Of a stretch of DNA of 64,000 nucleotides, positions 24,606-34,270 are shown one piece after another (position 1 is the first letter of the stretch; every line of letters begins with the position of its first letter). The stretch is from contig OX485806.1 of the NCBI GenBank assembly GCA_950295325.1, positions 54,181,169 to 54,245,168 of the forward strand, written 5' to 3'. Below the pieces are notes generated by a model, which did no database searches, had not been told where the DNA came from, and saw only the letters and a program-made list of their open reading frames with translations. Source of the stretch: Polytrichum commune. Lineage: Eukaryota > Streptophyta > Polytrichopsida > Polytrichales > Polytrichaceae. The translations under genes and the position numbers were made by a program.

Positions 24606-25242
24606 CAAGCAAGAGTAAGGACAAAATTTAGAACAAAATATTCAAAGTTGTGGAATGCAAGCTGTAAGGGGAAGAAACCCACCACCACCACCAAGGTGTT
24701 GTGAGTCAAAAAATTAGCAGGAAGTGTATAGGTGTGTTTGTGAACTTCAACCTTTGGCCTCCACTTACAAACAACTGCAAGTATGTAGAATTGAGCATTC
24801 GGACTCCGAAACACGTACTAAAATCAAAATCACACACGGCATCCCACTATGCCCGCATGCAGCACTTGTTCAGCGATCAAGGTTGGTGCTCAATGAACAC
24901 ATTGTTTGTTTTCAATTGAACCAGCTGCTAGTTACAAATGAACCGGTGAAGGTCAAGACTTCAGGAGAAACACTGATATCAACATATATACAAGCAAAAG
25001 CAAGGACGGAACTTAGAATGAAACATTCAAAGATGTGGAATGCAAGCTATAAGGGGAAGAAACCCACCACCACCACCAAGTTGTTGTGAGTCGAAAAATG
25101 GAGCATGAAGTGTATGTGTGTGTTTGTGAACTTCCACCTTTGGCCTCAACTTACAAACAACTACAAATATATAGAAGTGAGCATTTGGACTCCGAAACAC
25201 GTACTAAAATCGAAATTATACATGGCATCCCACTATGCCGAA
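24606..25242. repeat. Second internal duplication (385-bp offset) in the hAT element
   Basis: About 250 bp beginning CAAGCAAGAGTAAGGAC and including GGGGAAGAAACCCACCACCA and GGACTCCGAAACACGTACTA occurs at 24,606 and again at 24,991. Together with the 451-bp duplication it gives the right half of the element an A-A-B-B structure. Confidence 0.85.
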
Positions 25243-25592
25243 AGCATTCAATGATCCCTTCCAATATGCTTTGCTTTAGCCCATGCTCATCCATGAACAA
25301 TAATATCGAACCCATGCCCACCCATGAATAATAATATCGCAGCCATGCCCACCCATGTCCACCCATGAACAATAATATCGCACCCATGCCCACCCAAAAC
25401 CCATGGGCATGAGTATGGGCACCCAATGTAGGGCTCTGGTCCACATTATAGGGGAGTGCTATAATGTATTTGGATAGCAAATTGTGCTAAACTACATGCA
25501 AACACCTCCAACCCATTATTATCTAAAATTTGATGAGAGAACGACCTAATGGAAACTAGCCCTAAGGGGTGGTTTACACTATGAACCATGAA

Positions 25593-26815
25593 GTTGGACC
25601 ATGGAAAAGGGCATTTTCCAATGGTCCAACTTTATGGTCCAACTTCCATGGTCTGATTTCTTAAAAAATTAGTTTTGAAAGCCTTGGGCCCTTCACTAGG
25701 TGTAAACCGAATGTGGACCAAGAAGAATGACCATGCACCAAAAAGTGAATATGCTAATTTTTTTTAATATATGCAAAATCGTAGTTTTGAAAAAAAAAAT
25801 CAAGTTTGACCATTCTTTTGTTTTCTCTTGGGCTTCACTTGTCTTCCTTTGTTGTTAAATGTGTCAAAGATGTGGCTTGCAAATCTTCTCACAACAATTT
25901 TTACAAAAAATGAGCGATTTGATTTGTACACGTTCAATGTAATTTACAAGTGACATGTACCTTTGTTGTCACTACGCTAAATAGGATATTTAGTGTTTGT
26001 TTAAATTTAATGTTGTTACCACCGTACCTTGCTCAACAATAATTTTCAATTCTTTGATAATTAGTGTTGGAAGATTTGTTAGAAGATATATTGGAATTCT
26101 CCTTTTATCATTGTTATTTTTTTTCCTATCCTGACTAACACTAAATTAAAATATGTAACTTCCACATATTACCTTAGTTGACATTTAATGTTTAAATTTA
26201 CATTTAATGTTATTTAGTTTCATAGGGTTATTGATATTTAGTGTATGCACTTGTATTCAGTGCATCAAAAAATAAATATTATATTTAATGTAGTAGAAAA
26301 CTATGTGAAAAAGATCCGCAATCGTTTTAGGATTGTATATAGTCACTACACGACTACAAATTTTTCTTTTTCAATTTGCAATTATAATTACAATGTTTTT
26401 GGGGCGTGTAATATATTGTGGGAAAGGTATTTTCAAGACCTTTCTAGCGGTATATTACAAGCCCCCAAATTCTAACATTTTAGTTGGTAAACCAAAAAAA
26501 CAAATATGCACTCAAATTCTTGAGTTCTAGATGTCCCACATTGCTTGATGAAACATGTGGGAGCAAGTTTAAGGTGTAGGGCATGAAAGAAGTGGTACGT
26601 CTCATGGGTTATGATATGCTTTAGGCACATAGAGGGCGGACTTGCTTCAAGATTCATTGCATCATATAGATGCTAAAAAAATGAGCTTTGCCTAGTAGGA
26701 AGAGATATATATTAAGCCCCCAAAAGAATTTCATTAAAAATTTATTATAACAACATTTCTCTGCTACAGGCCCCTGCCTTTTCCTAACATACCACCTCTA
26801 TTGCCTTTCTCACGC
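25593..26815. other. Left interior of the transposon nest
   Basis: No gene. It contains a small hairpin of repeated TTGGACCATGG/CCAATGGTCCAAC (25,593-25,650). A segment at about 26,098-26,300 (CTAACACTAAATT, CACATATTACCTTAG, TTTCATAGGGTTA) has a diverged direct copy at about 31,898-32,095. A second hairpin lies at 26,399-26,468 with arms GGGGcgTGTAATATA and TATATTACAagCCCCC. The rest is AT-rich filler. Confidence 0.6.
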
Positions 26816-27350
26816 CAGACGCTAAAGAACCCCTATCGAGCTCTGTGCGCCTAGGAATCCGCGTCCCTTGGCCCACGTGTCAGTGCCCAAATCATAACTT
26901 TCTGGACCTGCCCACCTTGTTGCCCGCACCTTGCCATACCGGATGGAACCTTGGACGGAGTTAGCTCCAACGACATTAATCATCCTTCAATCCATGGACC
27001 CTCTTCCGAGCATTGGGAACGTTCCCTATCTTCTTCCCATCGGTTTTCAACCATATTTGCTAATGTGTTATGCAAATGATATCTACGGATGTGTTATGCA
27101 TAAAAATCTCTGGATTGTGTTATACGTCGGTCCCAAATCTACAAATGTGTTATGCACTAAATCCAAATTTACAAATTTACAAATGTGTCATCTGTCATAT
27201 TCATGTTTACGAATGTGTCATGCACTAGATCCAAATTTACAAATGTGTCATGCACCAGATCCATATTTATAAATATGTCATGCATCATATTCATATTTAC
27301 AAATGTGTCATGCGTAAGATCCAGATTTACAAATATGTCATGCGTCATAT

Positions 27351-29438
27351 TCATATAACATTATCCATCCAAACGTCATTCATGTATTTCATGAATGTCG
27401 CTGCTTTTGGATGATTGCGTTGTATGTCTCGGAGTTGGTCATGTGCCCATAACACCGGATCATAATCAATGGGACAACCCTTTTCATACATAACAAGGTC
27501 AATTCGTTGTAAAACAACAACTCTCTCAACCTTGTCGTTAATTTTTTTGACAGCATTTTCTGCCCATGTTTTTCGCACATGTCATAAGCATAGGAAAATT
27601 TGGGCAGATGGCCACACTTTCCTGAAGAAAATATATCAAATTCATAATTAATTATCAAGTATTTTAAAACTACAATGAATTAGACATATGATGGTGTGAA
27701 AAACCATGACCTTCAATCAATAACACATAATATATATCACACTAAATGCATGACACGATGTGTGCATATCATGGAATGTATAACAAAGAGGGATATACCT
27801 GAGAGTGTTGATTTCAGCTTGTGCATTATCAACAATTATTGATGATGGACTCCATGTCTCCTGAAGGCTCTGAACGTTGCAATGCAATGCATCAAGCACA
27901 TGTCTTAGATGATCTTCACGAGACCGTGATACGACAAAAAATGCTACCGGTATTCCATTCTTCCAATCATCAAATACCATGACTGTATAAAGTAGATACT
28001 CCACAACCAATAGACCAATAAAATGATGTTAGAAAAATGTTAAACATAATTCATAATAACATAAATTGTACATAAATTCTTATGTTTAAACCTTTGAGAT
28101 AGCAACATACCCTGGTTTGATTGGTTCCAAACGTCGCGTCGATTGCAATTGCATTGTTATGGTCAAATTTGGCCATCATATGTTGTTGCCATTCAGTCTG
28201 AATTCCAAGGCTGAATGGGATGTCTTCTTGATTGGTGTTATTAAGGTCTAGAAGAGAATGTTCTTGATAAAAAAACACAGAGTCAAGATTTTCATGTACC
28301 CACATCCGTACGATGATTGGTTCCGAAGGATGTTTTTCCCACAATTCTTCAGCTCCTTTCTTGCAGATATTACGTACATTGGAAGGAAGCAAAAAAATAT
28401 CCCTTGTGACCTATTCGTTACACTTCACCAACTCCTTCACATTTTGTTTGTGTTGGCTCATGATTTGAGCCGAAGATAATCCCAAGGCATGCATCTGCTC
28501 TATGCGAAGTTTCATGTCTTCAAAAATATTAGACCCCAATGCATGACGAAAGCCAGCCAATGTACTTCCATGACATGGCTCTCCATGTTTATTTGTATGC
28601 TCTATATGCTCATATATGAGCTGACATAATGAGCCATCAAGATAAAGCCTCTTCGCAACAAAACGACGAAGACATCCACGCTTAATGGACATACCTGCCA
28701 AAGTTTTTCCAATTCTTTGTATCTTTTGGCCCGTCTTGCAAGTAACAAGGAAAACGTCATAGTCAGGGATGGTCTTGCGACCTCGCTTGGTTTTAATTTA
28801 TGATGATTTCTTTTTACATTTTTTTTACGTAGATTTTAAGAGCGCTTGCATGTCCTGTGGAACAATCCATGTCTTATCCTCTGGTCCAAAGTTGCATCTA
28901 TATCTAAATACAATAGAGAATGTTAAGCATTGATAATTTTTGTGTAGATTTGTCACATGACATCCTAATTATTGATATATGCTATTGTCAAGCTTGAATC
29001 TCTCAAATTAGAGGTTTGATGTATAGATGGAGGCAACTATTGTAATTGAAGGCCTTGTTTACAGACAAACATTAGAATGAATAGGCGATGGTGCATTAAT
29101 ATGAGAAATGGAGAGGATTGTAATGGATAACATTACCTGGTTGCAATGCTAGGACTGTTGGATATTGGATTGCTGAGGGAATTTGGAAGATTTGTCTTGA
29201 TAATTTTTTTGGTAAATTTGCAAGGAAAGAGGTCGTTATTTTGTTCCCCAACTATGAAGTCATGAAGCCTCTCCCAATGTATGACTGCATATTTGATGGT
29301 GTTGTAACGACCATTTCCAGACAAAATTTGTTGAGTCCACTGGAGGTCCTCAAAGGCGAATGGGCTTGTCGGTGGATATTGAGTCGATTCTTGTAATCTC
29401 TTTATCAAATCTAGCTGTACAACTTGGAAATCCATCAA
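27351..29438 (-). pseudogene. MULE transposase, multi-exon, disrupted
   Basis: Minus-strand exon-like segments, read from 29,438 downward: an N-terminal segment (to about 29,140); 28,910-28,840 (WIVPQDMQALLKS); 28,790-28,400 with a Cys/His cluster (CLRRFVAKRLYLDG then HTNKHGEPCH); 28,392-28,112; 27,995-27,800; and 27,616-27,351. IAIDATFGTNQTR joined across an intron to YLLYTVMVFDDWKNGIPVAF, followed by SIIVDNAQAEINTLR, is the MULE DDE core (first Asp in DATFG, second in DNAQAE). The intron between 28,112 and 27,995 has proper GT and AG ends. In the last exon a TGA at 27,584-27,582 sits where the family has Trp in a LCLWHV-like motif. The frame then runs into the terminal repeat, so the usual C-terminal SWIM region is missing. 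Confidence 0.75.
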
Positions 29439-29929
29439 ATCAGCTTTGGCAACCTATTTCCAACCATCTCTTTGTAATCTATGTTGCAACCACAAAACTC
29501 AGCAAATGAATATGAAATGTGTAGGTGGGTATATTCTATTAGATCAATAAGTTTGTATCATTAAACCACCCACATTAACTAATCGATTAGAGATACATAG
29601 GACTCATTGATGATGAATCAACCGAAGAAGTGCATAACAATTTTGGATCTACCCTTGATATGAACAATAGATTGTAGTGAATCAACCTAATTATCAGATG
29701 TAGCAAATGTCATAAGACTACATCATCTACCAATACATAATCGAATAAAATGTGAAAAAAAATACTCATACCAAACCTACAAACCATGTATATGTAATAC
29801 GGGACAAAAGAAGTGAGAGCATTAAGCTATGAAATATTTGCATCACAGGCTAATAGAGGAAGATCGTTTCATTACAAGCATTATTTGTACGAAATAGTTG
29901 TTAGCACTAACAAGAATGGATATGTTAAT

Positions 29930-30590
29930 TTTGTTGCACAACACATTTGTAGATTTGGTACATAACACATTTATGGATTTGGATCTAATGCACAACACAT
30001 TTGTAGATCTGGATCTAGTGCACAACATATATATACAATTTGGATGTGGTGCACAACACATTTGTAAATCTAGACCTAGTGCACGATACTTCTATAAATA
30101 TGGATTCGGTGCATGACACATGACACATTTGTAAATTTGGATCTAGTGCATGACACATTTGTAAATTTGAATATGATGTATGACACATTCACAAATTTGG
30201 ATAAAGTGCATGACACATTTGTAAATCTGGATCTTGTGCATGACACATTTGTAAATATGAATATGACGCATGACATATTTGTAAATCTGGATCTTATGCA
30301 TGACACATTTGTAAATATGAATATGACGCATGACATATTTGTAAATCTGGATCTTATGCATGACACATTTGTAAATATGAATATGACGCATGACATATTT
30401 GTAAATCTGGATCTTACGCATGACACATTTGTAAATATGAATATGACGCATGACATATTTATAAATATGGATCTGGTGCATGACACATTTGTAAATTTGG
30501 ATCTAGTGCATGACACATTCGTAAACATGAATATGACAGATGACACATTTGTAAATTTTTAAATTTGGATTTAGTGCATAACACATTTGT
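29930..30590. repeat. 30/60-bp tandem array in the MULE right arm
   Basis: About 20 units of the form TGACACATTTGTAAATxTGG plus ten bases ending TGCA. In the middle the units alternate, giving a clean 60-bp period at 30,240, 30,300, 30,360 and 30,420 (TGACACATTTGTAAATATGA then TGACATATTTGTAAATCTGG). A shorter copy of the same array lies in the left arm (27,060-27,350). The multiple-of-three unit keeps frames open on both strands (for example 30,113-30,562), which are not genes. Confidence 0.93.
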
Positions 30591-30928
30591 AGATTTGGGA
30601 CCGACGTATAACACAATCTAGAGATTTTTATGCATAACACATCCGTAGATATCGTTTGCATAACACATTAGCAAATATGGTTGAAAACCGATGGGAAGAA
30701 GATAGGGAACGTTCCCAATGCTCGGAAGAGGGTCCATGGATCGAAGGATGATTAACGTCGTTGGAGCTAACTCCGTCCAAGGTTCCATCCGGTATGGCAA
30801 GGTGCGGGCAACAAGGTGGGCAGGTCCAGAAAGTTATGATTTGGGCACTGACACGTGGGCCAAGGGACGCGGATTCCTAGGCGCACAGAGCTCGATAGGG
30901 GTTCTTTAGCGTCCGGCTTTTTTCCTTA

Positions 30929-32855
30929 GGGCCACTTTATACTTGGGGCCGGATTGAGGGCCGGCCGGAACTCTCAAAATTTGAACCAATAGGATCGCTC
31001 GATTTCATCAAATCGGGCCCAAGGGCTTTATACTTGGGGCCGGCCCGAACACTCACCTATCCCATGTGGCGTCTTAGGTGGCACAATTTTGGCGCCAAAC
31101 CATCGGGCCCTAGATGAGATTTCGGGACGAGCTTTACCTCATCCCGAACTCCCATCTAGGGCCGGATGGGGCTCCTCCGTTGGATTGTTCCAATCTTGTC
31201 CGTCAATCAATAGGAGGGGTAAAAGCATTTCCTCTCCTCCTTACTACTCTCCCCTCCACCTTCCCCTTCCCCTTCCCCTTCTCTTCTCTTCTCTTCCCCT
31301 AAATGCGCCACCACCTTCCCTACTACCATGTTCCCCCGGGTACGCAACTCCCGTATTATATGGTCATAATTATAATCACTTATAATGCGTTTTAGTCCAA
31401 TATTGAGTGATACAATTTGTTTTAATGTAGGAAACCCTTGTAGCCCTTCTAACAAGGAATCCAAAAATGTAATTATATATAGGAAATGAATATATTTTGA
31501 AGCATATAATTGCATTAAAAACCTAATTATATGATTTTTTAAATATAGGTACCATAGGTCAAACTACCCAACTTTTTGGACTTTTTAATAAAATTTTAAC
31601 ATTGTGAATGAATTATAATTTTAATGGGAGGCAACTATTTGTGGCTTATAATTTTAATGGGAGGCTTAATAAATATGCAACCCAATTTTTTTTTCATCTC
31701 ATTTTATTTAATTTGGTCTTTACCCAACTTTTTTTTCATCTCATTTTATTTAATTTGGTCTTCACCCAACTTTTTGATCATTTTAATTTGATATAATTTG
31801 ATATAATTTTTACAAAAGCCGTCCTCTAAGCCGTTTTAAGTACGATGCCCCCTGCGTATAATATGGGAGTTGCGTACCCGGGCATGTCCCTTCTCTTTTT
31901 CTCATTGTTAATTTTTTTCCATATCCTTCCTAACACTAAATTCGTGCATGTAACTTTCACATATTACCATGGATGATATTTAGTGTTTGATTTTACATTT
32001 AATGTTACTTACTTTCATAGGGTTAGTGATATTTAGTCTAGTGATCGTATTTATAGTATCTCACACTAAATATCATGTTTAGTGTAGTGATTCCACAATT
32101 TTAACCATAACAAACACATTCCAAAAATAAGCCAAAGATAGTTTCCAAGTGGAGCCATGCTCAAAAGTTTACACGCACTTAGATCCAACAATAATATAAA
32201 CTTATACTATGGTTAGAATTATTATTTTTAAAATAAAATCTCTTATCTATAAAGAGAAAGTTAATTGAGGCTTTAGAAAGGTTGATATGGTTTTATAAAT
32301 TTATGTAGCTTGAAAAATAAAAAAGCACGACAACAATGTTGGCGCAATGCCTACTTACAATCAATAACCCACACGAAAATATATGCTCAATGTCGTCATG
32401 TTCCCGAACGGAACGAAGCCAATTAATATCTACAAACATAGATTACTCTATAATGAATATTGTATCATTGCAACTCTGGTTTTTTTTTTGTTACCGGGTA
32501 CATCGGTTATTCCATTGTACATGGTAGGTGAATTTATATGAGCATTTTGACACCGGAATTAGATTCAAAGGGCTCGATATAGTCTAATGGGACCCAAGGG
32601 TGACCCCCTAACCATAAGCCTATAGAGATCATCCCCCATAGTAAAAGCCGTGTAACTAATGCTCAAGAGCACCGGGCATTGACCACGGTAAGTTCCATGA
32701 AACTTAACCCTCAAGACCATCGGGCCCTAGAATCGGGCCTCACCACTTTACATGAGACAAGGTCGGGCCGGAAATAAGTTCATAAAGTGCGTCCCGATTG
32801 AGGCCTCAATCGGGCTGGTGCTCCAACCGGCCCCAGGCCGTGTATAAAGTGGCCC
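30929..32855. mobile_element. TTA-flanked inverted-repeat element 1 (1.9 kb)
   Basis: Left end GGGCCACTTTATACTTGGGG and right end GGCCGTGTATAAAGTGGCCC are inverted repeats, and TTA flanks both sides (30,926-30,928 and 32,856-32,858). A 3-bp TTA duplication and GGGCC/GGCCC ends fit PIF/Harbinger-type elements or their non-autonomous derivatives. No transposase is present. The left part has a second, direct copy of the end motif (CTTTATACTTGGGGCCGG near 31,030) and a CCTTCC-rich pyrimidine tract at about 31,259-31,300. A separate element is inserted at 31,335-31,882. Confidence 0.7.
31335..31882. mobile_element. Nested 548-bp inverted-repeat element
   Basis: Begins CCCGGGTACGCAACTCCC and ends GGGAGTTGCGTACCCGGG. 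The 25-26 bp terminal inverted repeats match at all but one position. The flanking octamers are CATGTTCC (left) and CATGTCCC (right), matching at 7 of 8 and consistent with an 8-bp target duplication. The interior is non-coding and AT-rich, with a tandem pair of TTTCATCTCATTTTATTTAA-type segments at about 31,690-31,770. Confidence 0.75.
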
Positions 32856-32858
32856 TTA

Positions 32859-33462
32859 GGGCCGCTTTATATTAGGGGCCATTTCTAGGGGCTGTTTCGA
32901 AACCCTAGGCATCAACCAATGAGAGTGCTTAGATTGTCCAAATGGCCCCTAATATGGCCCCGAGGGCTTTATATTGAGAGTCGGCCCACTTCTCCTAAAG
33001 CTTGCGTGGCGGGTGACATGGCGGCATTTTGGAGGGAAAAAAGTGGCCCGCCGGCAAAAAAATGGGTCGAGGGTTTATGGAGAGCCACTTCGCATCTACG
33101 GGCTACTTCACCCATCTTCCGTCATATAGTCATTTATGACTTTATGACTTTATGGTTTTATGACTTTATGACTTTATGACTTTAGTTCAAGAAGGGGCAT
33201 AATTCATTTAAGACAAAGTGGCCCGTTGAGTGGCCCTTACAATATAAAGTCCCTAGGGCCATTTGGAAGGCCCACTTTAAAGCGGAATTTCCAATTTGGA
33301 CCCTACAAGTGGTCCTATGGACTTTATATTGCAAGGGCCACTCAACGGGCCACTTTGTAAAGTAGAGCTAAAGTTAGAGTAAAGTAAGGGCCACTTCAAG
33401 TCCAAGTTGCCTCTACTCCAAATGGCCCGGCCGCCAAATGGCCCCTAATATAAAGCCGCCCT
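32859..33462. mobile_element. TTA-flanked inverted-repeat element 2 (604 bp)
   Basis: Left end GGGCCGCTTTATATTAGGGG continuing CCATTT, and right end AAATGG continuing CCCCTAATATAAAGCCGCCC, are inverted repeats of about 26 bp with one difference. TTA flanks both sides (32,856-32,858 shared with element 1, and 33,463-33,465). Non-coding MITE-like element. It contains an 8-bp TATGACTT microsatellite at about 33,135-33,184 and a 40-bp inverted repeat at 33,213-33,358. Confidence 0.78.
33213..33358. repeat. 40-bp near-perfect inverted repeat (hairpin)
   Basis: The arms at 33,213-33,252 and 33,319-33,358 (starting ACAAAGTGGCCCGTTGAGTG and its complement) match at 39 of 40 positions around a 66-bp loop. 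The arms carry TGGCCC/CTTTATATT phrases related to the ends of the enclosing element, so this may be a still smaller related element inserted in it. Confidence 0.85.
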
Positions 33463-33796
33463 TAGTGTAAACCGAAATAGTCGGGACAAAGTTCAGCAGC
33501 CAATCAGCTCTCTTACAGGGCCTTGGTCCGACTTCGTGGTCCATAGTGTAAACCGCCCCTAAGTGGCACAGGAAACCCTCCAAAGAACATCCAGTCTGGA
33601 ACCCTCTAGTAAGGAGCCCGGAGCCCCCAGTTCTGAGGATCCCGTTTGCCCGTTTTCAGGCTCGGGAGCCCAGGATATCTCAAGGCAACTCATGTCCGTT
33701 GGCCATCTCATGCGACGAGCGCGACAGAGAAAGCGTTGTTGGTGTCAACGTTGGTGTCGCGGGTCTTCGGAGTGCAAGGGGTCAAGGGACGGGAGG

Positions 33797-34270
33797 ATGG
33801 TGCAGGCGGCGCAGGCGCCAGTTGCACCTTCGGCGCCTACGGCGTGGCAGGTGCAGTGTGCGGGGTGCAGGCGGATACTAAATGTGCCGTCTGGGATTGT
33901 GAATTTCCAGTGCCCTAAGTGCAAGCTACCGCAGGTGCTCCCGCCGCAGCTACGCACTCAAGGGCTGGCGAGGGGGATAGACAGCACCAAGATACAGCTG
34001 CCATGTGCGAATTGCCGCGCCGTGCTGAATGTACCCCCCGGGTTGACGCGATTCGTGTGTCCGCAGTGCCGGGTGGAGCTTGCGGTGGATCCCGCGAAGC
34101 TGGCGGCGTACATGAGCTCGTTGTCGCATTTGAGTAATTTAGGGAACGCGCAAGGGACGATTGGGGTTTCGACAACTGGATTTTCGGGTAGTATTGCAGA
34201 TGGAATGGAGGATTCTATATGGAGCAAGCAGCTTGGAGCAAGCGGTTATCCGATGGAAGAAATGAATGAG
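33797..34270 (+). other. Exon 1: paired LSD1-type zinc ribbons
   Basis: Encodes residues 1-158. The first ribbon uses Cys 21, 24, 39 and 42 ([11 protein letters not shown] then FQCPKC); the second uses Cys 70, 73, 88 and 91 ([13 protein letters not shown] then FVCPQC). Both repeat the C-x2-C-RxxLxxP-x-G-x3-F-x-C-x2-C plan of plant LSD1-type fingers found at the N-terminus of plant strawberry-notch proteins. The exon is GC-rich compared with the flanking repeats and introns. It ends GAAATGAATGAG before GTGGGT, and exon 2 continues with an acidic EQEEDEAG stretch. Confidence 0.9.

Larger units (their letters stand above)
21741..25438 (-). mobile_element. hAT DNA transposon, nearly full length, decayed
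   Basis: The segment starts CAGAGCCCAACATT and ends AATGTAGGGCTCTG, so its ends are inverted repeats matching at 13 of 14 positions. The 8-bp sequence GTCCACAT lies directly outside both ends (21,733-21,740 and 25,439-25,446): a perfect 8-bp target duplication, the hAT signature. Just inside both ends are clustered copies of CCATGCCCACCC or close variants (about 21,770-21,815 and 25,270-25,425), the subterminal repeats that hAT transposases usually bind. A broken hAT transposase is encoded on the minus strand near the left end; the right 2.4 kb is non-coding and contains two internal duplications. Length is 3,698 bp. Confidence 0.88.
26815..30916 (-). mobile_element. Mutator-like element with long terminal inverted repeats
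   Basis: The outer ends are GCCAGACGCTAAAGAACCCC on the left and its near-perfect reverse complement on the right. The two arms stay collinear without gaps for at least 372 bp and pair for about 540 bp in total (26,815-27,355 with 30,376-30,916). Long inverted repeats plus a MULE-type transposase on the minus strand identify the superfamily. The inner part of each arm is a 30-bp tandem repeat, longer on the right. I did not find a convincing 9-bp target duplication outside the ends, so the exact termini are uncertain by a few bases. Confidence 0.85.
25563..33562. mobile_element. Possible outer inverted-repeat element hosting several others
   Basis: At 25,566 the sequence reads GGGGTGGTTTACACTATG followed by AACCATGAAGTTGGACCA. 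The reverse complement from 33,559 reads GGGGCGGTTTACACTATG followed by GACCACGAAGTCGGACCA: 32 of 36 positions match and all four differences are transitions. TAA flanks both ends (25,563-25,565 and 33,560-33,562). This fits a single 8-kb element with a 3-bp TAA target duplication into which the Mutator-like element and the TTA-flanked elements later inserted. The alternative is two separate copies of one family lying in opposite orientation; a 3-bp duplication is weak evidence. Confidence 0.45.

Noticed and set aside
30113-30562. 150-codon frame with a 20-residue repeat, and its antisense frames
   Set aside because: Produced by the 30/60-bp array in the MULE right arm; the same array is open on both strands and decays at its edges.
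31089-31385. Plus-strand 98-codon frame in the TTA-flanked element
   Set aside because: Crosses a CCTTCC-rich simple tract and the edge of a nested element; no conserved residues.
33563-33796. N-terminal extension of the helicase back to 33,563
   Set aside because: The extended frame opens with GTG at the transposon edge, not an ATG, and the added residues do not resemble the family. The in-frame ATGs at 33,692 and 33,710 remain possible but less likely than 33,797.
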